A DNA stretch of 64,000 bases from JADCRZ01 sp031399065 (GCA_031399065.1 JANNOM010000111.1:1-64000), one strand, 5' to 3'; positions 25,742-35,603 are shown, counted from the stretch's first letter. Translations and numbers: made by a program. The notes: generated from the sequence alone by a model not told the origin.

Positions 25742-26734
25742 ATTATCCGCAGGATATCTTAAATCAATAATACTCCGTACAGCATCCAGCGTTTCCATCA
25801 AAAGAATGGTATCATTCAATGAAGCGACCGGGCTTTCGGTGAGGCCTTGCTGAAGACAGGCGTTTACATGCCGGGCCTCATGCTGGTAACCGAAACCAGA
25901 TTCATTTTTTACAGTAATAATTTCCCGCGTATCTGTTCTCCCGGAGTACAACTCAATGGTAGCGGATGGTTCGTAAAAGCGGGAGCTAAGCCTGATCCTT
26001 CCGATGGTTCCGCAAATATCGGCCTCGGTAGCCAGGTCTGTAAGAAAGGAGGAGAACAATTGGGCAACAGCTCCATTATTGTATTTAAACGTCAGGGCAC
26101 ATTGTTCATCCACACCTGAAGACGACATGGTTGCAGCAGCTTCTATCACATCAGGTTTCCCCAGTATACTCAATACCAGGAACACATTGTATATGCCGAT
26201 ATCCATCAACGTACCGCCGCCCAGCGCGGGATCGTACAACCTGGGTGCAACCGGCTCCATTGGTTTAAAGCCGAAATTTACCAGCATGCTTTTAACCGTA
26301 CCTAAACGGCCCCCTTTAAGCAGTTCCTGCACTTTATTATAATGCGGTAAAAATTTAGTCCATAAAGCTTCCATCAAAAAAATCTTCCGCTCCCTGGCAA
26401 GGCCCGCCATTTCCTTTGCCTGCCTAGCATTGATGGCAAATGGCTTTTCGCATAATACGGCTTTGTTGTGCCGGAGGCAGAGCAGGGTATTATCGTAATG
26501 GAGATGATGAGGAGTTGCTATGTATATGACGTCCACTTCCCTATTAGCCGCCAGTGCTTCATAACTATCGTGCAGGTGGGATACAGGAAAATCTTTTGCA
26601 AATTCACTGGCCCCTTTCATGCTCCTGGAGCCGATAGCCACCAGCCTTGCATCTTTTACTAACCGGAGATCACCTGCAAATTTTTTTGCAATACGGCCCG
26701 ACCCCAATATGCCCCATCGAATAACTTGCGCCAT
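25736..26734 (-). CDS. Gfo/Idh/MocA family oxidoreductase
   Basis: This 332-residue NAD(P)-dependent dehydrogenase has the N-terminal Rossmann motif GILGSGRIAKKFAGDL, the conserved EKPF (CEKPFAINA, Lys about 96) and the C-terminal alpha/beta domain with LMDIGIYNV. The sequence TKFLPHYNKVQELL and ALGGGTLMDIG resemble dihydrodiol dehydrogenase and 1,5-anhydrofructose reductase-like members. The substrate is probably a sugar or cyclitol, but none is indicated by neighbours. It is convergent with the ExbD gene. Confidence 0.88.
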   Translation of the reverse strand: MAQVIRWGILGSGRIAKKFAGDLRLVKDARLVAIGSRSMKGASEFAKDFPVSHLHDSYEALAANREVDVIYIATPHHLHYDNTLLCLRHNKAVLCEKPFAINARQAKEMAGLARERKIFLMEALWTKFLPHYNKVQELLKGGRLGTVKSMLVNFGFKPMEPVAPRLYDPALGGGTLMDIGIYNVFLVLSILGKPDVIEAAATMSSSGVDEQCALTFKYNNGAVAQLFSSFLTDLATEADICGTIGRIRLSSRFYEPSATIELYSGRTDTREIITVKNESGFGYQHEARHVNACLQQGLTESPVASLNDTILLMETLDAVRSIIDLRYPADNL

Positions 26735-26926
26735 CGTTTTTGATTGAAATATAAATGATCGATTATGTAATTTTTAAATAATACGAATATACTTATAATC
26801 GCTTGTTCAACCGGTAGTCATATTAACCGGAAACGAATTTTAAGCAAAGACCTTCACGTTTAATTAACAGTTCCGTCTTTAACCTGTTATTTAATCAGAA
26901 GTCTTATTTATACAAAAACAAAATGT

Positions 26927-27421
26927 ATGAAAAAGTTACTTTTACTTACGATCTTACTCTCCGGTGGAATGATGTATCAGTCTGCCATTGCACAGAAAAA
27001 AGTCAACGTACAAATCAATGTTAACAGTCAGCCCGATTGGGGCCCTGCAGGATACAATTACGCCGAATATTATTACCTGCCGGATGCGGACATGTATTAT
27101 AATATCGCTTCCCATGACTATATATACCAGGAACGTGGCCGTTGGGTAAATGTAAGGGTATTACCTCCGCACCTGCGCAATGTAGACCTGTACAGAAGCT
27201 ATAAAGTAGTAGTAAACGATCGCAACCCGTGGTTGCGTAATAATTATTACAAAAGGCAGTATGTGGTTAACAGGGGAAGGCCTACACAGGTCAACTGGAG
27301 AGACAGCCGCAAGACTTCTAAAAAGGTAGTGGTTATAAATGACCGCCGCCCCAACGCACCGGTTATCATTCACAGGCACAACCAGGATTACCCGCCACGT
27401 AATAGCAATAGAAGGTACTAA
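26927..27421 (+). CDS. Secreted basic Tyr/Arg/Asn-rich protein, function unknown
   Basis: This 164-residue protein has a clear signal peptide (residues 1-22, ending IAQ). The mature part is rich in Tyr (YNYAEYYYLPDADMYYNIA) and, in its C-terminal half, in Arg, Asn and Lys. It contains the block YIYQERGRWVNVRVLPP, also found in other small secreted Bacteroidota proteins as far as I recall. It is probably an envelope or surface protein; no enzymatic motif is visible. A strong intrinsic terminator follows at 27458-27492. Confidence 0.75.
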   Translation: MKKLLLLTILLSGGMMYQSAIAQKKVNVQINVNSQPDWGPAGYNYAEYYYLPDADMYYNIASHDYIYQERGRWVNVRVLPPHLRNVDLYRSYKVVVNDRNPWLRNNYYKRQYVVNRGRPTQVNWRDSRKTSKKVVVINDRRPNAPVIIHRHNQDYPPRNSNRRY

Positions 27422-27457
27422 GCTGACTAACGATAGTACGCTGCCTTTGGTTCCATA

Positions 27458-27492
27458 AAAGGTTGCCGCTTAAATGCCGGCAGCCTTTTTTT
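27458..27492 (+). terminator. Intrinsic terminator after the Tyr-rich protein gene
   Basis: An 11-bp stem (AAAGGTTGCCG at 27458-27468 pairing with CGGCAGCCTTT at 27478-27488, one G-U pair) with a 9-base loop is followed by a run of seven T (27486-27492). Confidence 0.8.
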
Positions 27493-27541
27493 ATTTCGTT
27501 TTATTCGCTAAAATGATATCTTGTAGCTGATAAATCGCTAT

Positions 27542-29032
27542 ATGAAATATGTTATAGGTGCAGACATAGGTACCGGAAGCGTAAAAGCGGTGGCTATGAG
27601 CCAGGAAGACAAATCGATGCAGGTGTGTCAGCGGCATTATTCATTTGATACACCCAGGCCCGGCTGGTTCGAACAGGACCCTGAACAAATATGGGATGCC
27701 TTTAAAATAGTCATTAAAAACATGGTGACCCAAACCGGCTTACCACCATCCGGCATTGGCCTCAGCAGTGCCATGCACAGCCTGATAGCAGTAGATAAGA
27801 GCGGCAGGCCGCTGGCCCCGATGATTACCTGGGCAGATAACCGGAGTGCCGAAGTGGCCAGAACACTCCGGGCTTCGGAAAAGGGAAATGAGCTATACCA
27901 TGCTACCGGCACCCCTCTTCATGCCATGTCGCCGCTCTGTAAACTGATCTGGATAAGGGAACATGATAACGGGCTTTTGAACAGGGCTCATAAATTTATT
28001 TCCATCAAGGAATACATCTGGTACCATCTTTTCAAAGAGTTCAAGATCGACCATTCCATCGCTTCCTGTACGGGTCTGTTCAACATTCATCGACGCCGCT
28101 GGGAGCCGGATGCACTCGCGTTGGCCGGCATAACAGAGCAAGCCCTTTCGGAACCCGTACCCACCGGTTATACCCGAACCTATCAGCCCTCAAACGGTGA
28201 TCCGCAGCTTAGCTTCTTACCGGCCATTCCGTTTGTGATAGGTGCCAGCGATGGATGCCTGGCAAACCCTGGTAGCGGGGCTCATGAGCATGGCAGTGTG
28301 GCCATTACTATTGGAACCAGCGGTGCTGTAAGAGTGACCAGCAACCAGGCTTTGCCAGATAGGGAAACCATGCCTTTCAGTTATATACTGGATGAGAAAA
28401 CATTTATCTGCGGCGGCCCCATCAACAACGGCGGTCTTGCGTTGCAATGGTGGTTGAAGAACATCAATCCACCGGGTACAGCAGATAATGATTATAACGT
28501 GATCTTTCAACAGATAGAAAATATAGATGCCGGAAGTAACGGCTTAATTTTTATACCCTATATTACAGGAGAGCGTGCACCTGTTTGGGACAGTGAAAGC
28601 TGCGGACTGTTTTTTGGAGCCAGGCTGCAACACGGTCAGGCTCATTTTTCAAGAGCGGTGTTGGAGGGCATCTGCTATGCTATCAAAGACGTGTTGGATA
28701 CCGTCGGTAAAAATATGCCTCCTTTTACTCCTATTTATGTAAGCGGTGGCATGGTGCGATCGGAAGCCTGGATGCAGATGCTGGCAGATATCACCGGTAA
28801 CAAACTGGTGCTGGTACCAACGGAAGATGCTTCCGCGGCAGGTGCAGCCATGATGGCAATGGGCATTGCCGGTATCAATGTCAAATACCCCTTATACGAT
28901 CCGGAAGATGTAAAAATGATTGAACCGGATAAGAAGAAATCCGCAGTGTATGCCGGCAACTTTTCCATTTATAAAGCACTTTATCCTGTTTTAAAAGACA
29001 CGATGCACCGGTTGTACCGGATGAACAGTTAA
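27542..29032 (+). CDS. gntK: FGGY-family kinase, probable gluconokinase
   Basis: This 496-residue cytoplasmic kinase has the FGGY actin-like fold: phosphate motif GADIGTGSVKAV at the N-terminus, MITWADNRS, SIASCTGLFNI, IGTSGAVRVT, and the C-terminal ATP-binding GGMVRSEAW and EDASAAGAAMMA. The sequence and the directly following gluconate permease gene (11 bp) point to gluconate phosphorylation to 6-phosphogluconate for the Entner-Doudoroff or pentose phosphate route. An alternative sugar acid or pentulose substrate cannot be excluded from sequence alone. Confidence 0.85.
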   Translation: MKYVIGADIGTGSVKAVAMSQEDKSMQVCQRHYSFDTPRPGWFEQDPEQIWDAFKIVIKNMVTQTGLPPSGIGLSSAMHSLIAVDKSGRPLAPMITWADNRSAEVARTLRASEKGNELYHATGTPLHAMSPLCKLIWIREHDNGLLNRAHKFISIKEYIWYHLFKEFKIDHSIASCTGLFNIHRRRWEPDALALAGITEQALSEPVPTGYTRTYQPSNGDPQLSFLPAIPFVIGASDGCLANPGSGAHEHGSVAITIGTSGAVRVTSNQALPDRETMPFSYILDEKTFICGGPINNGGLALQWWLKNINPPGTADNDYNVIFQQIENIDAGSNGLIFIPYITGERAPVWDSESCGLFFGARLQHGQAHFSRAVLEGICYAIKDVLDTVGKNMPPFTPIYVSGGMVRSEAWMQMLADITGNKLVLVPTEDASAAGAAMMAMGIAGINVKYPLYDPEDVKMIEPDKKKSAVYAGNFSIYKALYPVLKDTMHRLYRMNS

Positions 29033-29043
29033 AATACAGAAAT

Positions 29044-30330
29044 ATGTCTTTACTGATTGTTCTTTTTGCCATAGCACTGCTCTGCACGCTTATCATTAAG
29101 AAACTAAGCCCGATGATTTCGCTGATGATCGTGTCCATACTGGCAGGCCTCTGCCTGGGGATGCCGATGAAGCAGGTAATTACGTCTATCACGAACGGCA
29201 TCGGCTCCACGCTGGGAAGTATGGTAATGGTACTTTCCCTGGGAGCGATGATGGGTAAGCTTATTGAAGACAGCGGTGCGGTACGCAAGATCGTATCGGT
29301 GCTGATGCAGTCTTTCGGGCAAAAGAATATCCAGTGGGCCGTATTGCTCACAGGATTGCTGGTAGGGCTTCCTCTTTTTTACAACGCGGGTTTCGTGGTA
29401 CTGATACCGCTGGTATTTGCCATTTCATCCGCTGCGCAGTTACCTAAATTATATATAGGCCTGCCTATGGCGGCCGCTCTATCGGTTACGCATGGCCTGT
29501 TGCCACCCCATCCCGGCCCTGTTGCACTGGCTGCACTGTTTAAGGCAGACCTCGGTAAAACACTTATTTACGGGCTTATTCTGGCGCTGCCCATCGCCAG
29601 CATCGCGGGTATCGTTTTTCCCCGTCTGATTATTAAAAAAACAGCTATCTCTTTTTCCGGTAAGGCCTACTTTGATGCAGAAACAGTATCCTCTTCCGGG
29701 TTTAAGAGTTTCCTGGTGGCTTTGTTACCCGTCCTGATCATGGCCGCGGGAACCATCGGTAGCAGCCTCGCTTCCAGTGACCATGCAGCGACGTTTTTTT
29801 CCTTTATAGCCGATCCTACTATTGCACTGCTTATTGCTGTTTTAATAACCCTGCTTATCCAGGATATGCCGATCGCCAGGGCTATGGAATCATGTACGGA
29901 AGGGGTTAAAAGCATCGCCATGATTATTCTTATCATAGCCGCGGGCGGTGCGTTTAAACAGATACTTACAGATAGCGGTGTGGGCAATACCGTTAAGGAA
30001 CTTACGGCAACTTTATCATTGTCGCCCCTGTTGCTTGCCTGGCTGATCACCGCTTTATTAAGAATCACGCTGGGTTCCGCAACGGTAGCCTCTTTAACCG
30101 CTTCCGGGATAGTAATCCCTTTAATCGGGCCCGGCACTCCCGCCGAGCTGATGGTGCTTTCCGTAGGTGCCGGAAGCCTGATGTTTTCGCACGTGAACGA
30201 CACTGGCTTCTGGATGTTTAAAGAATATTTTAATCTGAACCTCCGGCAAACCTTCAGCACATGGACGTTGATGGAAAGTATCATTTCGGTTCTCGGATTG
30301 CTTGGTGTATTACTGCTGAATGCCGTTTGA
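29044..30330 (+). CDS. gntP: Gluconate:H+ symporter (GntP family)
   Basis: This 428-residue inner-membrane protein has about twelve hydrophobic segments and GntP signatures: GLPLFYNAGFVVLIPL, the HGLLPPHPGPVALA block, and SHVNDTGFWMFKEYFNL near the C-terminus. It imports gluconate or related hexonates with protons. The gene follows the kinase gene by 11 bp, forming a two-gene uptake and activation operon. Confidence 0.92.
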   Translation: MSLLIVLFAIALLCTLIIKKLSPMISLMIVSILAGLCLGMPMKQVITSITNGIGSTLGSMVMVLSLGAMMGKLIEDSGAVRKIVSVLMQSFGQKNIQWAVLLTGLLVGLPLFYNAGFVVLIPLVFAISSAAQLPKLYIGLPMAAALSVTHGLLPPHPGPVALAALFKADLGKTLIYGLILALPIASIAGIVFPRLIIKKTAISFSGKAYFDAETVSSSGFKSFLVALLPVLIMAAGTIGSSLASSDHAATFFSFIADPTIALLIAVLITLLIQDMPIARAMESCTEGVKSIAMIILIIAAGGAFKQILTDSGVGNTVKELTATLSLSPLLLAWLITALLRITLGSATVASLTASGIVIPLIGPGTPAELMVLSVGAGSLMFSHVNDTGFWMFKEYFNLNLRQTFSTWTLMESIISVLGLLGVLLLNAV

Positions 30331-30416
30331 ATAGTAAATACAGGCTGTCATTTAATTCCCGGTCGCTATTGCATTAGTCGGTAATTCTTTCTACTTTGCA
30401 TTCGAAATTCAATATC

Positions 30417-32615
30417 ATGTACCCTACTACGATCCCTACCGGCAGGCTTCTGCTTGCTTTTTTACCAGTTATTTTTGTTGGTTTTAATGCCTATTCCCAA
30501 TGCGGAACAGAGCCCGTAAGCGGCACTAATACTGTTACGGGCAGCAATACCATTGTTAATTCCTATTATCCGGGAACTGCGGATGTAAGCGCAGGATCTT
30601 TTTCTATTACGGTGGGTTCCCGCGATACCAGGGGAAGTTCCACTGCCATAGGAGCGGGAGATCTTATTGTGATTGTGCAGATGCAGGGAACGGATATCGA
30701 TACAGACAATAATGATTCTTACGGAGATGGCGTTAACGGCGGCAATGCCCATGGTGCGCTCAACAATCCGAATATGATGGCGGGATATTACGAGTATGCT
30801 ACTGTCAGCAGTTTTTCGAGCAGTACCATCAATTTAATGTACGGTCTGGCAAGAAGCTACTATAGACGTCCATTTACCTCATCGAATGCTATCCGCAATT
30901 ACCAGGTGATCCGCGTTCCGAGGAACTATAATCTTATCATCAACGGGGGCGCGTCCATCACTTCCCCACTCTGGAACGGTACTACCGGCGGAGTGGTGGT
31001 ACTCGATGCGGCCAATACGCTTACCTTAAACGGCTCTTTATCGGTATCGGGCCGTGGCTTTAGAGGGGGCGGAGGAAAACGGTTTGCCGGTGCCGGATCC
31101 GGTAATACAAATGGTTCGGGAACACTTACCAATACTGATTACCGCTGGAATACCCCGGTAACGACGAGTGCCAATACAACGGGTGGCGTTAAGGGAGAAG
31201 GAGTGGCCGGAACGCCACCCTATACCTACTCACTAGGGAATACCACCACGCCTACCAGTTCTGCACTGGAAGGGTACATCAATGGTGCCATGGGGCGCGG
31301 CGCGCCGGCCAATGCAGGGGGCGGGGGAACCGATGGGGTACCCGTTGGCTCCAATAACAACCGTTTTAACAGCGGCGGCGGCGGCGGGGCCAATGCCGGC
31401 AGTGGTGGACTAGGTGGCAGCGGCTGGCATGGTGGTTCCGGAAATGTAAACAGTTATCGTACGGGTGGTTTTGGCGGCGTACCTTACCCCAGAAATACAT
31501 TGCAGCAAATTATAATGGGCGGCGGCGGCGGTGCCGGTACAGCCAATAACAGCGATGCAGATAACGAAGTGAATTGCAGCGGCGGAGCCGGTGGCGGAAT
31601 AATACTTACCAGAGCAAGAACATATAGCGGCAACGGATCCGTATCGGCAGACGGTGCCAGCGGACCGGGCGTTACCATAAACTATAGTCCCGCACAAACA
31701 GATGCAGCGGGCGGCGGCGGCGCAGGCGGTACCATCGTAATGGTCACCACAGTAACAGGGCCTGCCGGGCTCGGTTCCATCGCAGCTTCGGCTGCAGGTG
31801 GTGAAGGCGGAGATGTGACTACTTATTTTGATCACGGTCCCGGAGGCGGAGGCGGCGGCGGCATTATTTATACTAACGGTGCATTTGCATCTACCAATGT
31901 AAGTGCCGGCCAGAACGGCCTCACCCGCACAGGCACTTCCACCGGCCCGATCAATAATGCTTACGGCTCCACTGCGGGGACCAACGGATTGGTAATAACA
32001 TTAACCATGGCACCCGTACTTACCAATGCTCTTGGTATTAACACCATATGCGGTGTATTACCCGTTGCTGTAAAAAACTTTACTGCAAGCATACGAGGCA
32101 AGGAAGTAGATCTTTCCTGGCAGGCAGAAAATGGCTTAGGATTCAGCCGCTTCGAGGTGGAATACGGCGCAGGCAGCCAATCTTTTTCACGGATAGGGAG
32201 TGTAAATTACAAACAGGATATTCACCAGTATAACCATACCCACGCTTCACCTATTGCTGGTAGAAACTATTATCGTCTTAAAAAAATAGAGAATGACGGC
32301 AAATATACTTATAGTCAGACCCTAACCGTTAACTTACAGGAAATACCTGCAGGTAAATTGCTGCTTTATCCCAACCCTGCCAGCAGCTCCACCACTTTGC
32401 AATACCAGTCGCAAGCGAAGCAATGGATAACCATACAGGCGTTTGATTATAGCGGTAAAACCGTGATCAATAAAAAACACCTGGCCCAGAAAGGCCGCAA
32501 TAGCATCTCATTACCGGAAATAGCATTGCTCAATACAGGGTTATATCTGGTGGTGGTAGATGATGGTGTAAACAAGATCAACGAAAAGCTTGTTATAAAA
32601 AGGGGCGATCAATAG
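30417..32615 (+). CDS. Glycine-rich secreted protein with type IX sorting domain
   Basis: The start at 30417 (MYPTTIPTG) gives 732 residues with a signal peptide ending near AYSQ. A long central region (about residues 200-520) is highly rich in Gly, Ser, Asn and Thr with repeated GGGG blocks (GGGGTDG, GGGGGANAG, GGGGAGG). The C-terminal 85 residues form a type IX secretion sorting domain: LLLYPNPASSSTTLQ, then GLYLVVVDDG and LVIKRG. The protein is therefore exported through PorSS and anchored or released at the cell surface. It may be an adhesin or matrix protein; no catalytic motif is seen. The high GC of the Gly blocks differs from its surroundings. Confidence 0.85.
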   Translation: MYPTTIPTGRLLLAFLPVIFVGFNAYSQCGTEPVSGTNTVTGSNTIVNSYYPGTADVSAGSFSITVGSRDTRGSSTAIGAGDLIVIVQMQGTDIDTDNNDSYGDGVNGGNAHGALNNPNMMAGYYEYATVSSFSSSTINLMYGLARSYYRRPFTSSNAIRNYQVIRVPRNYNLIINGGASITSPLWNGTTGGVVVLDAANTLTLNGSLSVSGRGFRGGGGKRFAGAGSGNTNGSGTLTNTDYRWNTPVTTSANTTGGVKGEGVAGTPPYTYSLGNTTTPTSSALEGYINGAMGRGAPANAGGGGTDGVPVGSNNNRFNSGGGGGANAGSGGLGGSGWHGGSGNVNSYRTGGFGGVPYPRNTLQQIIMGGGGGAGTANNSDADNEVNCSGGAGGGIILTRARTYSGNGSVSADGASGPGVTINYSPAQTDAAGGGGAGGTIVMVTTVTGPAGLGSIAASAAGGEGGDVTTYFDHGPGGGGGGGIIYTNGAFASTNVSAGQNGLTRTGTSTGPINNAYGSTAGTNGLVITLTMAPVLTNALGINTICGVLPVAVKNFTASIRGKEVDLSWQAENGLGFSRFEVEYGAGSQSFSRIGSVNYKQDIHQYNHTHASPIAGRNYYRLKKIENDGKYTYSQTLTVNLQEIPAGKLLLYPNPASSSTTLQYQSQAKQWITIQAFDYSGKTVINKKHLAQKGRNSISLPEIALLNTGLYLVVVDDGVNKINEKLVIKRGDQ

Positions 32616-32639
32616 TATTGCCCTCTTACCGGAAAAAGA

Positions 32640-32680
32640 TAAAGCTGTTGCACATTTTAACTTATGTGTCAACAGCTTTA
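32640..32680. terminator. Bidirectional hairpin between convergent genes
   Basis: TAAAGCTGTTG (32640-32650) pairs perfectly with CAACAGCTTTA (32670-32680), extended by CACAT/ATGTG with one bulged T. It lies between the convergent type IX protein and CBM6 genes and probably terminates both; the U-tract is weak on either side. Confidence 0.65.
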
Positions 32681-32718
32681 TCCCTGCTTAAAAATAGTTC
32701 GTTATTCCTGGCCATGCC

Positions 32719-33321
32719 TTAGCCTGCGAAATTGATATATTTAGGATTCGCTTCAACAAATTCTATCCAGTTAAGATCACACTCGTCGAGGTCCATGCCG
32801 CCGGCCTGAATTTTAAGGGATGCTTTCCCGTTCGCGGCGATTTTTACTCCCCTGCAATGAACAGTTATCCATTTATTGTATTCACCCGTATTAGGAACTT
32901 CAATGTAAGCAATTATTTTATCGTTGATGTAAATGTTAAATGCCTTTTTATTCATAGGCGTCGCTATCCTGATATTGATATCGTACACACCTGCCTTCAC
33001 ATCCACCGTATACTTTAACCACTCCCCCACGAAAAACCAGCCGATGGTGGGAGTTCCGTCGTTTGATTTGAACCAGGCGGGCTTTCCCGGCAGGTCAGTC
33101 ATTCCCTTAATACCGGGAGCTTCGTCAATGCGGTAACCGCCTCCCTGGTTTTTCGTGGTACGGTCATGATAACCGGCACCCTCGCCTCCCAAATCAAAAT
33201 CTTCCGCTTCTATCAATCCAGGGATGGTTCTTACTTTTCCACCATAAGGCGTTTGGGCATTTGCGGTAAAACTTACCACGCAAAGAAGCAGGCAAACAAA
33301 GACAATTTTTCTACTGTACAT
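32719..33321 (-). CDS. Secreted stand-alone CBM6-type carbohydrate-binding protein
   Basis: The start at 33321 (MYSRKIVFVC) is favoured since it opens the signal peptide; ATGs at 33330 and 33360 are possible. About 200 residues carry a single CBM6-like beta-sandwich: IPGLIEAEDFD at the N-terminus, GGEGAGYHDRT, GGGYRIDEAPG, GEWLKYTVDVKAGVYDINIRI and the C-terminal DLDECDLNWIEF. CBM6 modules normally bind glycan ends, but here no catalytic domain is attached. It may tether or present soluble glycans at the cell surface. It is convergent with the type IX protein gene. Confidence 0.85.
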   Translation of the reverse strand: MYSRKIVFVCLLLCVVSFTANAQTPYGGKVRTIPGLIEAEDFDLGGEGAGYHDRTTKNQGGGYRIDEAPGIKGMTDLPGKPAWFKSNDGTPTIGWFFVGEWLKYTVDVKAGVYDINIRIATPMNKKAFNIYINDKIIAYIEVPNTGEYNKWITVHCRGVKIAANGKASLKIQAGGMDLDECDLNWIEFVEANPKYINFAG

Positions 33322-33547
33322 CTGATACATTTTGAGGTTAACAATCGTTATTATTTTCAAACTGTATAGTTAAGTAAAAAAAAAACACAAAGCATACACT
33401 ATCTTACCGAAAACATGAACGATCTTATTCTGTTAAGCCAAAAGGCACATAAGAAAATCATATTTACTTTCGTGTAATGGAGACAGTGTAGACCATAATG
33501 AGTGCATCTGGTGGGGAGGTAACCGTTGTTTGTAGGCCGGGCTGCAT

Positions 33548-34810
33548 TTATCGTAGCTTTCCTACGATGAGCAGTTTGCCGACGAACCAGGTATTTTCTT
33601 CGTAATCGAGGGGATTTGTAATAACGATATTTCTCTTGGCTAAAATAGCAGCTTTGTCGAACTGCTTGCCGGTTACCACGAAAGTGACTTCATGATCTCC
33701 TTCCGGCAGCTCTTTCAGCAGGTAGTTATGCGCCCTGTAATAATTGGCATATGCGTCGAATCGATATACTTCTATGGCGGGCTTTCCATCAACTATCACA
33801 TCCAGTATACCGCTTGCCGGGCCCACCAGGTCATACACACCCAGTATTTTACCGCTGAACCTGATAGTACAGGAAGTACCGGGTGTTTTTGCCTTATATA
33901 TTTCGGGCAAATACTTTACAAACATGGTACTGAGGGGATCTCTCGCAGGTAATAATTCCCAGCTACCCGTAGTAGTTACATCTGTCAGCGAAATCATCCG
34001 GGCTTCTTCCCAGTTATCCTGGATAAAGGCAGTCTTGAGTGCATGGGGCTTGTGCATGGCAAAGTCGGATAGCTTGGTCAGGCTTCTTATTACGGCCTGC
34101 GCATATATATTTTGCCCTGCAACAGAAAGAGGATGCGTACCATCAGCAGTAAAAACAATCTTACCGGGATGATCTGCGGGGTTACCGGTAAACACAAGTT
34201 TCCCTTCATTTAATAACTGAACCACCGGGATACCCATATGGATAGATGGGATGCCATAGTGTGCGGCGATTTTTTCCATGGCGGCAGCACTGGGCTGATA
34301 ATTGCCGCCCTGTAACGCACTCAGGTGGCTTTCCAGTAAAGTATATACAAAACAGATATCGGCCCCGGGATATGTTTTCCATGTTTTACGCACGATACCC
34401 TCCATGCTTTTATAAATGGATTCCGCGGAACCGGCATCGTTCACGGCAAATTCTATAAATATAAGATCGGGATTATACTGAAGTACATCCCTGTCTATCC
34501 GGAACACACCCAGGGCAGACCCGGTACCTCCCATAGCGGCATCCACCTGCCGGAAGGAAGCTCCCGGATAAGAAGAATCCAGCCAGTTGAAAGTGATATC
34601 CCGCCAGCCATTCCGTGTTGCGGTAATACTGCCACCCAGGTAAGCTACGGTTACTTCCTTGCGTGATTTAACCTTGTTGAAAAAATTGGGCAGTCCCTGT
34701 CGGTAGTTGAATTCCTGTATTCCATCAGTAGGGTAAAGCGGTTCTAATACCTTAGAGGAACACCCCGCCACTATACATCCGCAAAAAAGAAAAAGTAAAG
34801 TTAAACGCAT
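33548..34810 (-). CDS. SGNH/GDSL-type hydrolase lipoprotein
   Basis: This 420-residue lipoprotein (IVAGC lipobox near residue 16) has an SGNH hydrolase fold: the Ser block is YLGGSITATRNGW, the Asn block FIEFAVNDAG, and the catalytic Asp-His pair DGTHPLSVAG. The region after about residue 240 is beta-rich and may bind carbohydrate. Such enzymes remove acetyl or other ester groups from glycans. The lipid anchor places it in the outer membrane or periplasm. It is a monocistronic minus-strand gene. Confidence 0.85.
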   Translation of the reverse strand: MRLTLLFLFCGCIVAGCSSKVLEPLYPTDGIQEFNYRQGLPNFFNKVKSRKEVTVAYLGGSITATRNGWRDITFNWLDSSYPGASFRQVDAAMGGTGSALGVFRIDRDVLQYNPDLIFIEFAVNDAGSAESIYKSMEGIVRKTWKTYPGADICFVYTLLESHLSALQGGNYQPSAAAMEKIAAHYGIPSIHMGIPVVQLLNEGKLVFTGNPADHPGKIVFTADGTHPLSVAGQNIYAQAVIRSLTKLSDFAMHKPHALKTAFIQDNWEEARMISLTDVTTTGSWELLPARDPLSTMFVKYLPEIYKAKTPGTSCTIRFSGKILGVYDLVGPASGILDVIVDGKPAIEVYRFDAYANYYRAHNYLLKELPEGDHEVTFVVTGKQFDKAAILAKRNIVITNPLDYEENTWFVGKLLIVGKLR

Positions 34811-35350
34811 ATGTTTTTATAATAATACATTATGTTCATTATTGAAGTAACTTCTGTAAACAGGTATTGTTACCTTACTTACACTTAATAAAAGGATAAA
34901 TTTCATCAGGCAATGCGCTCCCGTTATGGTTTAACCCGTTGTAAACAGGCAAAAGACATCTAAGCAATAAATAATGTCCTGCGAGCTACGAAAAAACGAA
35001 AATCGAACCTAATTATTGCTTGTTTGAGCTTGTTTAAAGGGCAAATGCAGGAAGGAAAAGACGGAAGTCTATCAAGTCAGGGGAAATTACACGATTATGC
35101 AAAATCTTTAATCCTGACCTTAACGGCTGAAAAAAGTGACTACAGAGGGGTGATCTATTCTTTTACTTCTATGTAAGGTGGCTAATTACCTAGTTTTTGG
35201 GGACAAGCATTCCGGAATATAATTTAAGAGGATTAGATTTTTTACAAGTCTAACGTATATCGTCAGGGTCAAATACTAGTAAAGCCACTGCAAACAAATT
35301 GCAATGGCTTTATTTTAATATACAGGCCCCTACTGCCCGGTATAATTATT
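34811..35350. other. Long intergenic stretch; only weak small ORF and a hairpin
   Basis: No recognisable gene lies here. A 43-codon plus-strand ORF (35045-35176, starting MQEGKDGSLSS) has no recognised relative and no clear ribosome site. A hairpin stands at 35280-35312. The 34811-35040 part is AT-rich and holds the promoter of the SGNH gene. Confidence 0.4.
35280..35312. terminator. Hairpin downstream of the small peptide gene
   Basis: TAAAGCCACTGCAA (35280-35293) pairs with TTGCAATGGCTTTA (35299-35312) with one C-A mismatch. On the plus strand it is followed by TTTTAA. It lies 38 bp beyond the stop of the minus-strand peptide gene, so it may end that transcript. Confidence 0.55.
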
Positions 35351-35518
35351 TTACTGTGCGAACTGAAGGCTCAGTGAATCGGGGACTGGCTTTTTTGTTG
35401 TATCAGTATCCGACACGATCGTTCTGTTTGAAGTGCTCACTACATGAGAATTAGCAGATGTAGTTGCTACCGTAAAAACTCCTAGGCCTATGCAGGCTGC
35501 TATTAAGATCTTTTTCAT
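35351..35518 (-). CDS. Small secreted peptide (55 residues)
   Basis: ATG at 35518 opens a 55-codon frame ending TAA at 35351. The peptide starts MKKILIAACIGLGVFTVATT, a clean signal peptide, and leaves a mature part of about 30 residues rich in Ser, Thr, Asp and Lys (ending DSLSLQFAQ). No family is recognised. The signal peptide and the well-placed hairpin behind it argue that it is real. It lies between the SGNH gene and the DUF4132 gene. Confidence 0.6.
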   Translation of the reverse strand: MKKILIAACIGLGVFTVATTSANSHVVSTSNRTIVSDTDTTKKPVPDSLSLQFAQ

Positions 35519-35603
35519 AATTTTCAATTTAGATAGTTTAAAATTGCTTGTCTGCTGTAATTATGTAATAACCGTGCCAAATGATGACGGGAGAATATTG
35601 AAC

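Noticed and set aside
29667..30284. 205-codon open frame opposite the gluconate permease gene
   Set aside because: Antisense to a clear membrane transporter gene; hydrophobic pattern is mirrored from the other strand.
31410..31835. 141-codon frame opposite the Gly-rich region
   Set aside because: Low-complexity antisense frame produced by the GC-rich glycine codons.
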